Source: Omphiscola glabra (taxonomy: Eukaryota; Mollusca; Gastropoda; Lymnaeidae). Taken from it: 64,000 nucleotides of DNA. Every line of letters starts with the position of its first letter. The first letter of the stretch is position 1. The DNA is taken from assembly GCA_964017045.1 (NCBI GenBank), contig OZ024806.1:22739088-22803087 (forward strand), read 5' to 3'. The position numbers and the translations under genes were made by a program. Under the pieces are notes generated by a model. The model had not been told where the DNA came from, searched no databases, and worked only from the letters and a program-made list of their open reading frames with translations. Below are positions 1-13,000 of this stretch, piece by piece.

Positions 1-423
1 GTGTGGTAATAAGTGGTGAGGTAAAGTAAAGTGAGGTAAGGTGAGGTAAAAAGTGGTACGGTGTTTTAAGGTGAGGTAAGGTGAAGTAAGGTGTTGTATT
101 ATGTGGTAAAGTGTGGTAATGTTTGATACTGTCTTGTAAGGGGAGGAAATGTGTGTTAATTTGTGGTACGATATGGTAAGGTTTGGTAAGGTGTTGCATG
201 GTGTGGTAATGGGAGATAATGTGACGTAAGGTTAATTAAAGTGATGTAAAGTGAGAGCAATGTGAGATAAGGTGAGGTAAGGTGAGGTAAGGTGTGTCAA
301 CTCTGTGATGAGAGGTCAACCCCCCCCCCCCCCAACACACAACTAAATGTTGCTGCCCTGCAGTTGCACACACCGTGCCCGTGGTAAGGGAAGTAAATCA
401 GATGTTGCTGCCCTTGAAGCAAC
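1..423. repeat. Degenerate GTAAG/GTGAG-rich repeat, then non-coding
   Basis: Positions 1-298 are a loose repeat of about 10 bp built from GTGAGGTAAG-like words, with GTGTGGTAA and GTGTTGTAA variants. A C-run follows at 319-333. No gene is visible. Many units look like splice-donor consensus sequences, so this could be an intron edge expanded from a donor upstream of the window, but no exon can be seen to prove it. Confidence 0.55.
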
Positions 424-752
424 ATGACGACGCTGATGACGCTGTCTCTGGAGCAACATGACGACACTGTCTCTGGAGCAACATGACGACACTGTCTCTG
501 GAGCAACGTGACGACACTGTCTCTGGAGCAACGTGACGACACTGTCTCTGGAGCAACATGACGACACTGTCTCTGGGGCAACATGACGACTCTGTCTCTG
601 GAGTAACATGACGACACTGTCTCTGGAGCAACATGACGACACTGTCTCTGGAGCAACATGATGACACTGTGTCTGGAGCAATGTGACTACACTGTCTCTG
701 GAGCAACATGATGACACTGTCTCTGGAGCAACATGACGACACTGTCTCTGGA
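424..752. repeat. 25-bp minisatellite (about 13 copies)
   Basis: The unit ACTGTCTCTGGAGCAACATG plus ACGAC recurs every 25 bp with scattered substitutions (for example at 466 and 491). Because 25 is not a multiple of three, three units make a 75-bp super-unit that stays open in all minus frames. The long minus-strand reading frames here are a by-product of the repeat and are not genes. It lies just upstream of the first visible exon. Confidence 0.85.
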
Positions 753-902
753 GGCAGAGCCAGACCTTAATATTCCGAATGATATTTCTGGTTCGCACTG
801 TTTGCCACTGCGATGCTCATTAACTATGACCCCCCCCCCCCCCCCCCCCGTAAACGCTAGAGTATTAATGTTACTTACCCTGCTTTTTGTCCCCCCCCCC
901 AG

Positions 903-1022
903 GTCTATCAAGATGGCGAAAAGGCACCCGTGGACACATGTAACACATGTCTTTGTACAAATGGGACATTTACATGCACGCTAATGGCGTGTCTACCACC
1001 CGCTTGTCAGAGGGACGGTGTG
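903..1022 (+). CDS. Exon A, inhibitor domain unit (40 aa)
   Basis: Acceptor CAG at 900-902, donor GTATGT from 1023. It encodes VYQDGEKAPVDTCNTCLC followed by CTLMAC and PACQRDGV. It supplies cysteines 2-6 of one domain and, in PAC, cysteine 1 of the next. The residue in the putative reactive position after CT is Leu. Cysteine 1 of this domain must lie in an exon upstream of the window. Confidence 0.8.
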
Positions 1023-4000
1023 GTATGTACTTTTCACTCAAAGAATGTATTCCAATTCTAAATAGTCTGTTGTGTTACGTGAAACTCGAGGCTTTTAAAG
1101 AATCTTTTTTTGAATCTGTAGGTTTCTATTGGTATGGCTTTGAGACCTTGGGGTTCTATGGTTATGGCTTTGATCATGTAGGTTTCTATAATTATGGCTT
1201 TGATCATGTAGGTTTCTATAATTATGGCTTTGATCATGTAGGTTTCTATAATTATGGCTTTGATCATGTAGGTTTCTATAATTATGGCTTTGATCATGTA
1301 GGTTTCTATAATTATGGCTTTGATCATGTAGGTTTCTATAATTATGGCTTTGATCATGTAGGTTTCTATAATTATGGCTTTGATCATGTAGGTTTCTATA
1401 ATTATGGCTTTGATCATGTAGGTTTCTATAATTATGGCTTTGATCATGTAGGTTTCTATAATTATGGCTTTGATCATGTAGGTTTCTATAATTATGGCTT
1501 TGAGCACATAAGTTTGTATGGCTATGGCTTTAAACCCTTAGGGGTCTATGGTTATGCCTTTGAGTCCGTATGTTTCTACGATTATGGCTTTGAAGTGACA
1601 GCGGAAAGAAATTTACAGATATCTCCCTTTCTTTTTTAAAAGCATGTGACACATTGTACAATATTAAAAAAATTTGCCCAACCTAAAACACAAACGGCTT
1701 TTTAAAAAATAATTCAGCTTCTCTTGGTAATTAAATATATCACCTCAACATCAGAAAAAGAATCAATATAAGTACTTTTGTACATGAATATCAAATTGCT
1801 TGAATCGCTGAATACTTGCATATTTAAATAGGCCAATCGTTAAAACTCGATAATTGTGGTACTCTTAAATTTGACGAATTATTGGATACTTGAAATTTGC
1901 GGCAATCTTAAATCTAATGCGTTATTGGATACTTGATATTTGCGGTTATCTTAAATTTGATGCATTATTGAATGGTTATGGATTCACTAACCAAAGTGTG
2001 AGGTTTCCAAGGCCATGTCAGCTATTTTCAGAAATATTAGGTTGCTGTTTCAACATACACAACACTCTCAACATACACGTCTATTGTCTTAACATTCACG
2101 TCTTTTGTCTCAAGATACACGTCGTCTCAAAATACACGTCACTTGTCTCAACATATACACGTCTATTGTCTCAACATATACACGTCATTTGTCTCAACAT
2201 ATACACGTCCCTTGTCTCAACATACACGTCTACTGTCTCAACATACACGCCTTTTGTCTCAAATCACAAATCTCTTGTTTCAATATAAACATCTCTCATT
2301 TTATTGTATTTTCTTCAGGTGTATAAGAAAGGAGAAAAAGTACCGTCACATGACTGCAACACCTGCACGTGTACTGATGGAGGTATTGCATGTACTAAGA
2401 TGATCTGTTCCACCATGACCTGTACTTTTAACGGGGTTGTAAGTATATATAGAGATTTACTTTGAACGGGGTCGTAAGCACCTAGATCTGTACATTCAAC
2501 GGTGTTGTAAGTACTTAGAGATGTACTTTGAACGGTTTGTAAGTACATAGAGATGTACTGGAGCTACTCACGTCAATATCGAAGTAAGCAAGCTACTTAC
2601 TCAAACTAACTAACTTAAATTAGGTTGCTACCATGAATTAAGTCAACGTTTATCTTGCGTACTTTGATATTAGCTCACGTTGACTTAATGTATCATTTTG
2701 ACTTAACGGCGCCAATGGTATATTGATGACTCTTTAAATTAATTGTATTTATATTGATGAATCGTTAGTTCATTGTATTTATATTTATGACTCTTTAGTT
2801 CATTTTATTTTATATTGATGATTCTTCAGTTCATTGTATCTATATTGATGACTCTTTAGTGCCTTGTATTCAGCTGGAGTGTATGATCAGTAAACACTTA
2901 GTATTGTTTATAATTTCAACTGGAAAGAGCGTTAAACAAAGTTAATGAATATTTCTCATTGTTACATTTATATCGTTGTTCTCAATTCTATAGGAGAATT
3001 AGTCAATTACGTTCAGGATTTCTTTCAAAGAATTTTCCTTTTTTTAAGAAATATTGAAGTGTTTAAATCTATTACAGGTGTACAAGGAATTCGAACGAGT
3101 ACCAGTGGACAGTTGCAACACGTGTATTTGCTACGGTGAAGAAAGCATTGTTTGTACCGACAAGGCGTGCCCACCAACCCCTCCCACCACCCCACCAACC
3201 ACGACCGCGCCACCGGGCAAGTGTGAAAAAGACGGTGTTGTAAGCAGTGATTTAATTGTATCTTAACTTTTGCCCCAAAACAAAAAATATCATAAGAAGC
3301 ATCGTGGATTCTAAGATCTGATTTTTTTTTCTTGATTTAAATTAAATTAAATACATTTTTTTTTAAAATCTTTAAATAAAGATGAAACGGCAACAATTGT
3401 ACATTTCATCAACATTCAGGTCCAGTAGCCACTTGGGAGTGTGACCTTGTGCCCAGGTTATGGCGAAGAATTTATGCACACTACGCAAATGTTCTTTGAT
3501 TATTTTGTTACGTACTGTTATCCGTATAGAGAAATTAATCTCTTATTTAAGTATATGGCTCGTTCTAAAACAGTACACAACAAAAGACGATACCATATGT
3601 TAAATACAATACCAAAGAACACGATACCCATACTAGGGATAATTACAATTAATACATTTTATTTAGTTAATAATTAATTACAAAATCAGAAAGAAAATAA
3701 AATTGAAGCTATTGACTTACAGTGTAATGATTGACTTGTATCGGTACAATGTTAAAGAAGTTGCAATGTTGTAAAAGGTACAACGATGAAAAAAGAATCT
3801 ACACACACAGTAAATGTTACTAAACAAATCTCTGTCTCGTCTAGCAAATCTCTTTCGTAATAGCAAAAACTATCTCTCTAACTTTTCTTTCTTGTCGCTC
3901 AATATATATATATATATATATATATAGCCTGTTTCAAAGACATTTCTCGAACGGGCTTACACATTGTTTTCCTATCCTGATTTGCCTAGATTTTTCTACA

Positions 4001-7000
4001 GAATTCTAAATAATGCAGACTATAGATTTTATTTAGTTGCAAACAAGGTCAAAAGAGACTATATTTAGTTAGCCACACCCTAAATGCGGTTCCGAGTTGG
4101 GGTCAGCTAGGGTTCATTTACCGGGAAAGATGACGTAAATACGTCGTGTACATAACAGTATATAGGGTGTTGGTGTTATCTGGGTTTTTCTTGTAGGTAG
4201 TTTAGGCGTAAGTCTTACAGTGCTGAGTAGTGAAAAATGTGATGTGTTACCGTCTCATTTGGATGTCTGTACTGGGCGGGGGGGGGGGGGGGGTCAGGTG
4301 TCTTATCTGGGATTTACGCGGTTAAGATGGAAATTAAGTTACAGGTGACACGTGCATAGCCGAAAGATTACGGGGTGTTTGGTGGAACGGGAGCGGACTC
4401 CCTATATTCTGTGAGACCCCATCGCTCTCCTCACATGGGACCACGGCCCCCTTCCCCCCCCCCCCCGCTAAAACCACATTCTGATTGTCGATTTGAATCA
4501 GGGCTCTCTTTCCGCATTTCCTAGTCCAGTATTCAACTGAACCAAAGCGAAATCATGCTCTTTTTTATGCATAGTATCAGTAGCAATATTGTTTCGAAGT
4601 GGCTATTGGTACACGGGTACCAGAATTGAGAGGTGTGGGTAAAAAACGATTTAAAATATTATTGTTGGGTTTGTAAGACCAAATGAGGTATCAAATGAAA
4701 GATAATTTAATGTACTATACGTTTGAAATGTTAATTCTTCAGTTTTACTAAAATAAACTACACAAATGACATCCGAATAGCATTGAGTCTAATGGTACCC
4801 GGGTGCGAATGGCGGCGCTGCGTGTCCGGGTCCATTTTGACTAATGCTAAGAAAGGCTATCATATCCTAAGAAAGGCTATCATTTCCTAAGCTCCCTCCT
4901 TCGAGACTGGGGGGGGGGGGTGCAATGCAGAATGACCGTTGACTGATCAACTCCCACCTGCTCAATCAATATTCTCTTTTCTTCGTTTATTTTGTTCATT
5001 TTCCCGAGATATTCTTCTTCTTTTCGGCTTCCTCCCATAGCTTGATGGTTACGATTCAATCCTTGTGTTAAACAATTATGTTCCTAATTAGTTCAAAGAA
5101 TTATTATTTCTTGTATTTTCTTCTTTTTTTTAAATAAAATATTTAAATGTAAATATTTTTATGTTTTAAAAAAAACATTACAGGTGTACAATGATAATGA
5201 ACGAGTTCCTTCTGGGGACAGCTGCAACACATGTACCTGCTCTGCCCAGCAAGGAATTGTCTGTACGGAGGTGTGGTGTCCATCAGTCTCCATCAGCACT
5301 CCATCCCTACCAAACACATGTGAAAAAGACGGTATGGTACGTGGTGGTCAACTGTATCATAACTTAACCAGATTGTATCATAACTTTAACAAATTGTATC
5401 ATAACTTTTCCTGATTGTATCATAACGTTACCAAATTGTATCATAAGATTTACTAATTGTATTACAATTTGTACCAAATTGTATCATAGCAGTTGGAACT
5501 GTGCTCAGCGATGATCTTCCAGTCTATGATAATTTTATAATGGTTAGCCTTATGTTGCCTTAGCAAACGTTCTTTGGAATAAGCCCTTTCTCTGTTCTCC
5601 TTACATTGACTAACCGGCGAATGCGACTCTTGCTAAGAGCGGAGAACATGTTACACGATCTAAAACTTCGGTGTTAATCACTTGGTCCTGTCATCCAATT
5701 CGCATGATCTGACGCAGAAATCTTTGGTGAATGCTGTGGATTTTCCGCACATTACTGGCATTTGTGGTCCACACTCGACTGCCATACATTAGCGTACTGA
5801 GCACACATGTCTGGTAGACGCTAGTTTTTTTTTTTACAATCAGTTAGTTTTTAATTATTTCCTTCCCGATTATACAGTTTAGCCATCGTTGTTACTGATT
5901 GTGCAATCCTGGTGTTCACTTCTTCGTCAATGGAGAGTGAGCTAGGGATAGTGGACCCAAGGTAGAGAAATTCTCAACTACTGACAGATTACGGCTCTTA
6001 ACAGTTCTGTTTACAAGGGACTGTGCTTTTTGCATCATTATATTTTTTATGTAGATTAATGTTCAGTCCAAACTCTTTACATGCGTAATATAGGGAATTC
6101 ATTAACCGCTGCAAGACCTTCTTCTTCTGTACGCATTGTTGGGGCGGCATCATCAGCGAAGAGGAGTTCGAGAGTTGGCACACTTTTAACATTCGTTTTA
6201 GCCCGCAGGCGGGCGATATTGAACAGCTTACCACCAAATCTGTTTTAAACATAAACTCCGTCTTTACAGTACTTAAAGGCAAACCGAAGAAGCATAGAGA
6301 AGAAAGTGGAGAAGTGCTTTGGTGCAAGTACACAGATTGGTTTCATTCCATTGCTGACAGGGAATGCCTGAGAGATCGCGCCATTGAAGATTACTGTGCT
6401 GAGCATATTTTCGTGAAATGACAGAAAGATTTCGTGCAGTTGTTTGGGACCACCAGTTTTACAAAAGATATTGAACAGGTCTCTCCGGCTTACTAAGTCG
6501 AATGCCCTGGTCAGATCTATCAAAAATGTAAAGAGACTTATGCTGTTCACGACACTTATCCTACAACTCGCGAGCGACAATACTAGGTCTCTAGTTAAAT
6601 CAGCACATTGGAAGCCACAATGGGACTCTAGGTAGATGCGGTTAGCCTGACTCTGCGCTCATTTTAGGAGACACGGGCGAAAACACTCTACTGTAAAAAG
6701 AATTATCTCTCTATATATTCCCATATTCACAGAATAAAAGAATGATTTTTTTTTCTATATTCAAAAGTAAATTAAATATTACAGAAAAAGGGGGATGTAC
6801 ACAATAATAATATTTTATCTAAGCAGAAGAGAAGTTTGTTACATTATTTTAAATTAAGGAAATTATAAATCTGATTATCAATTATTAGTAAAATTAAAAT
6901 ATTGTTTATCACATTTTAAAGAAATTATAAAATGATATGGCAGCGGCAATGCGGGTACTTCCCAACTACTAAACTTATTTGACAAAACATTTGTTTAAGT

Positions 7001-10000
7001 AACGCACGTTATAAGAATTCTTAGTAGTGCTAACTTTACGGACTTTTATTTAGCGCGCCTATTTAACACAATGTTACAGTCTAGAGAATTCTTATTTGTG
7101 ATTTTTCCAAAATGTTGTTCAGATTTACCAGAACGGCCAAGGCGTACCTTCAGGGGACTGTAACTCGTGTGGCTGCAATGACGGCGTGATTGTCTGCACC
7201 TTGATGGCATGTCAAGCTACTTGTGAAAAGGACGGGCGTGTAAGTTGTGTCTAGGTGGCCGTCGTCAGTGCCGTAGGAAGGGGATGAGGAGGGTAGCTGT
7301 ACGCTCCTGGTGGCTCGTTTTTGTTTTTTTTTTGTTCTTCCTCTTTATATTGAAGGGAGCAGATACGGCCAACTACGTATACTTTTTTCTTGGCAAAAAT
7401 AAAACGCGCCCGGTTGTAGCAAACTCTAGCTACGCCACTGCATTTTTAAAATCTACGTCACAATAGGTCAACAAACCAAAACTGGCTCTAAAGATTTGGT
7501 CTTTAGACAGAGGTAGAGAGGGAAAAAAAAAGGGGGGGGGGTAATTATCGTGAATTACATTCTTACTTTTCTGTATTCAGTACAATCTTTGAGATCTTTA
7601 CAACAGTTAGTTAAATAAAAGAGATATCATTATTTCAACTACAACTACTGTACTTGAATTTCAACCCAGCAGCTTAGGTAACGTCAGGCTTGAAAAAAAT
7701 TTTAATAAATATATTTATATCTATAATTTTTTATATTTATTGATAGAGAACTATGTAAATTTAGGCTGCCAGTTGAAAAATTGACGGTTTAAAACAAATT
7801 GTGGAGTTTGATGATGAGTTTTTGTGTCCAGGTTTACCACGAGGGAGAACGTGTGCCTTCAGGGGACTGCAACAATTGTACATGTACAAACGGCAATTTG
7901 GTGTGCACTAAAATATTTTGTCCCACCACCTGTACCTTCAATGGAGTGGTGAGTTTCATTTTTAACTTTTATTATTTTGCCAGGAACTCAACATCTTATG
8001 TATCTCAAAAATATGTGGGGTGGGGAGGGTGGTGTCGAAAAATCTGCTTTCGTTATTCAATTAATTTCTAGGGGGTGATCGCGTCTGCTTCGTTCAGTGA
8101 ACACAGTGAGAATGGTGGGTAGGGGAGCACAGATGAGAGTTGCAGGATTTTGGGAAGGGTGGTTCGGAACGTGTTAGGGTCGGGACATAAGGCTATTCAC
8201 TTGGAACAACGCATAGCTCATGAACATGGTTATAAAACACCGCAGTCGTCAAAATCGTCCTTTGAGCTTTATGCACTGGTAAAGAGTTAAGTGACTTTAA
8301 CCAGTATTTTTTTTAGCAAGCATTCGTTGTATTTTTTAAAAAAGAAAATAATCTTTCATTTGACGAGAGTATAAAGATTCAAATTTTTAATAAAAATATT
8401 AGAACATGAAAACATGTTTTAAATTTGTTTCGTTTTCTTTCAAAAACGACTTTAAACGCACCAAATATTAGAAAGAAAATAAAAATATAAAAATGTATGA
8501 GACAGAGAAAATCTGCGTAAAGCAGTGGTTCTCAACCTTCCTAATGCCGCGACCCTCTAATACAGTTCCTCGTGTTGTGGCAACCCCAAACCACAAAATT
8601 ATTTCCGTTGACACTTACTAACTGTATACTATATGTGTTTTCAGATAGTAATGGGTCGTGTGACCCCCAAAGGGGTCGCGACCCACAAGTTGATAACTGC
8701 TGGCGCAGAGCATAGAACAAAACTAATCGAAATAAACAAATTTAATTTTCCTCTACATTTACTTCGAATCCTCTTGGTACACAGAGTGCTCATCTGAGCC
8801 TCCACTCATTATTTGTGTCTTTATATTCTTAATGTTTATTCGCTGACACAATTGACAATAGTCAATAACGAAAACGCATGTTAATTTATCCATAATTGTC
8901 AGCCAAAGTGATGATGAACTGTGAAAATATGGCTACATCGCCAAAGTAACAAAGATAAGCAAACTCGTGCAAATAGGACGGGAAAAGAGCACGACAGGTC
9001 CCGATTGTCTCTTCAGTTTGCGTTTACCCCGCATTCACGTATTCTCAATGTTCTGTGTAAAATGTTGGCTACAAACGTCTTACAGTTGTCTCATTAAAAT
9101 CGAATGCTTGGAGTTTTATTTTTTTTAAAACATCAAACACTAACAAATCTATCAAATATATACATTGATATTTACGTCCACCGAAATAGTTTCAATCCCA
9201 CAGTGTGTACAATTGTGAGATTTTACTTTCTCCTCTAGTTGTACATTAATGGAGCCCGGGTTCCAATGGACGCCTGTAACACGTGCATCTGTAGGGGTGG
9301 ACAGATTGGCTGTACCAAGATAGCGTGTCCACCAGTCTCATGCTTTAAAGACGGCGTGGTATGTGGGGTTTTTTTTCAGATTTAATCATTACAAGTTATT
9401 CTATTTCAAGTATTTGGTCTAACATTTTTTCTATGATTCTAAGGGAAGTAGAAATTGTCAAAAGAAAAAAAAAACATTGATTTCCGTTTTTTTCCATAGT
9501 TTTTAATTTTTTTTTTTAATGGTTACAATTTTGATATTTCTAAAGGATCTTTGTCGTTTCGTCAAAAGTCTGTCGAATTTAGACAGCTTAATGTGTTTCA
9601 GACTAAACTGTGTCTGTACAAGATGTAGGAAATTTGGTTCATGACTGACAGATATTTTCATGTCAATGATTTATACAAATCGCACAATTCTTCAGTTATA
9701 TCTAATGATTTAATTAAAAAGTTATTACTTTTTACATCAGCACGTTGCTGTGTCTTAACTGATGTGTCTTAAAATGGTGTATCTATAAACGGTGTGTCTT
9801 AAAATGTTTTTTCTTAATTTTTGTGTCTTAAGATTTTGCATTTTAATGCACGGCAATGGGTACCTAAAGTATTTTGTAAAACTTTAACTTTGGTTCATCA
9901 GCTTTACAATAATGGCGAGTCGGTGCCTTCAGGAGACTGTAACACGTGTACTTGTAATAAAGGAAGCATTGTGTGTACCAAAATAGGATGTCCAGTAACA

Positions 10001-13000
10001 TGTACTTTCAAAGGAATTGTAAGTTTATTGTTTTTTAATTCGTATTTTTTAAAGTTATAACAACATAGGAAAAAAATTAATTTGTCGACTTAAATAGGGT
10101 TAACATGAATATTTAAGAAAATTCTGAAATTAGGCATGGTATATGATTCTAAGACTGGCGTACGATAGTTTTAATATTTCAATTTTGCTAGACAGCCCAG
10201 ATTAAAGGAAAGACATTGGCAAAGAGTAAAAATTTTAAATTATTAATCAATTAAATGTAAACTGCTTTGTTCTTGGGAACAATGCTTTTATTTAAACTAT
10301 GGTATGAGGATTTTTTTTTTACAAAATCTGTGCGCCCCCAAACACTTTTTATTTCAATAAGCTTAATTTGTCCTAACTTTTTTTTGTTATTTCATTCAAT
10401 ACCAGTTAGAATATATCGCTTTCAGAGATTATTTAATTGTTGATAAATTAGAATGGCTCGCAAGATTAAGATGCCTGTACACAATTTTAACTCTTTCAGA
10501 CGTAGTGAAATTGGAGAAAATTGTTTTGGAAGAAGCTTTTTCAAATATAGTTCATTCCCAGCACAAGGACTTTTAAAATGAATCTTTAATTTAAAATATT
10601 AAATATTTAGCGTATCTAAGTCTAAGCTGGTTAACTCTATACGCAATCGTTGCTTTTACTCATTTCTCTAGGTGTACGAAAATGGTGCCCGAGTCCCTGT
10701 GGACACATGTAACACTTGTTATTGTAGGAATGGACTAATTGACTGTACCAAAAAAAAGTGTCCCTCAGGCTCCTGTCTTAAGGATGGCGTGGTACGTAAC
10801 AATTCTCCAAGGTCCACGCTTAACTCGTGTAAAGTTGAAAATAATTGGATTTTGTCAAGTTCCATTTTGTGCCATGGATTAAAGGACAGAAACAAAACTT
10901 AAATGTCAATAAAACCATCTGGTTAAGTCGTATTTACGATGAAATAAATTAATCCTGTTTTGGCCTTAAGACACTATCAACATCAGTTGGTATCTTTTTA
11001 ATGTAAGGTATACTTCCGAGACGATGGAGTAGCTATTGACACTTCGTTAAATGGCGCACTAGGCCGATTCTTGAATGACAGTATCGGTTGGATTTCTCTG
11101 AGGAGAACATTGACCCCTGCGTAATGCTCTTTTTGTGGTCAGTGCTTTGCTTTACGCATATTTGGCCTGTATGACTCTTTTATACTCTGCTGTTTGCCAT
11201 ATGGAATTGCGCTCAGGGATGATCTCCCTTTCGATGAGTTTTATGTTGGTTCCCTTTATGTTGCCTTATTAATCTTCCTTGGACTAAGGCCGTCCTACAT
11301 TCTCCTTACATGTCCAAAGCTGTGCAAGTGATTCTTGCTAAGAGCGGAGAACATGCTACACGTTCCAAAACTTCGGTTATGATCACTTTGTCCTTCCTTA
11401 TAATTCGAAAAATTTGATGCAAAAATCTTAGGTGGAAGCTGTTGATTTCCGCTCATAGCCTGCATATGAGGTCCACACTCCAATGGCAAATATGAACGTA
11501 CTGAGCCCACATGTCTTAGGCTTTTGTGTTTACTATCAGTTAGTGTTGGATTATTCCACACCCACTTACTATAATTAGATATAGCTGCTGCTGTTTTTTG
11601 CGACCCGGTGTTTACTCCTTCGTCAAAAGCGGAGAGTGAGCTAAGGGTATTGGACACAATGAAATTGAAATGTTCAACTACTCACAGAATATGACTCTCT
11701 CTATTGTTATCTTTAGAGGGGATTGTGCTTTTTGCATCATGACATTTAATCTGTTTTCTGTAAACTAATGGACAGTCCAAACTCTTTACATGCGTGGTAG
11801 AGGTGATTTACTGAAAATGTCAGTGGGCCGTGGAGCGCGAGCTATCAATGCCCCCCCCCCCCCCCCGTCAACCTCCACACGGGCCAGACGCCGGTTTTTC
11901 CCGCCGACAGACCATGCGGCGGCACGCCGGAAACCTCCCCCAATGGTCTAGGGGACGTCCGGTCGACCGAGAACGCTGTGTTTAAAGCGTTCGTGGTCCA
12001 CTCTCCCAAGGGTCAGGGAGGGATTGCTTCCACTCCGTAGGGAAGGTGTTGCGTTACCACCCCCACCGCCAAGGAAGTCTTCCGGTCGAGAAGGAAAGCT
12101 AGGACGAAACGGTTGCCTAGGAGCGGATTTCTCACGGCCACATAGCTAAAATCATCGGCATGGTTTTTGCAGCCACCCAAGCCTCATATCCATCAACGGC
12201 AACAAGTAATCATGTTGCGTTGGGAGTCATGCGGTCGGTCGGCGTTTTTTTTTTATTTGGATGGACACGTCCACCTATTAGTCCGCCTCGCCACGAAGAG
12301 GCAAACCCCATGATGGCGCCCCCAAGTTCCCCCTGAGACGCTGCCGCGCTAGCAGCAGGAAAAGGCGATTTTACTAACCGCTGCAGATCTTCTTCTGCTT
12401 TCGATATTAAGGCGGCATCATCGGGGAACACCCGCTTATAAAGTTTAGCCATAGTTGTTACTGATTGTGTGATCCTGGTGTTCACAAGGAATTTGAAATT
12501 CTCAACTACTCACAGAATATGGCCCTAAATAGTATTGTTTAGAGGTGACTATGCTTTCTGCATCATGATATTTGTTGTATGTAGATTAAAGTGCAGTCAA
12601 AACTTTTCACATGCGTGAAAGAGGCGATTTACTAACCGCTGATGATTTACTTCTGTTTTCAATGTTAAGGCGGCATCATCAGCGAACAGCAGTTAACGAA
12701 TTAGTACATTTGTACATTTGTCTTTGAACGAAGGCGGGCGATATCGAACATTTTACCTCCAAATCTGTTTTAAATATAAACTCCGTCTTTACAGTACTTA
12801 AAGGCAAACCGAAGAAGCATTGAGAAGAAAATGGAGAAGAGCTTTGATGCAAGTACGCAGACTTGTTTCATGTCATTGCTGACAGGGAATGCCTCAGAGA
12901 CTGCGCCATTGAAGATTACTGTGCTGTGCATATTTTCGTGAAAGAGCTAATGGATTTCTAGCAGTCGTGGGGGGGCCACCTTTTTACGATAGATACTGAA

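Larger units (their letters stand above)
3240..5183. other. Intron C
   Basis: About 1.9 kb, AT-rich. It holds a (TA)n run at 3901-3926, poly-G and poly-C runs at 4278-4293 and 4452-4467, a SINE-like tRNA head (minus strand, about 4480-4560) and one copy of a foldback miniature element (4596-4848). No gene is visible. Confidence 0.6.

Noticed and set aside
297..798. Minus-strand reading frames with QRQCRHVAPETVSS repeats
   Set aside because: They are produced by a 25-bp tandem repeat open in all three frames, with no splice or promoter context.
831..899. Poly-C tracts as regulatory sites
   Set aside because: Long C/G homopolymers occur throughout the window (for example 4278, 11852, 18836, 59167) and are probably neutral or error-prone runs.
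947..1639. 230-residue plus-strand frame rich in GFDHVGFYNY
   Set aside because: It starts inside exon A in another frame and runs through intronic minisatellite. Kept as a repeat and not as a gene.
2315..2548. 77-residue minus-strand frame
   Set aside because: Antisense of exon B and its duplicated donors.
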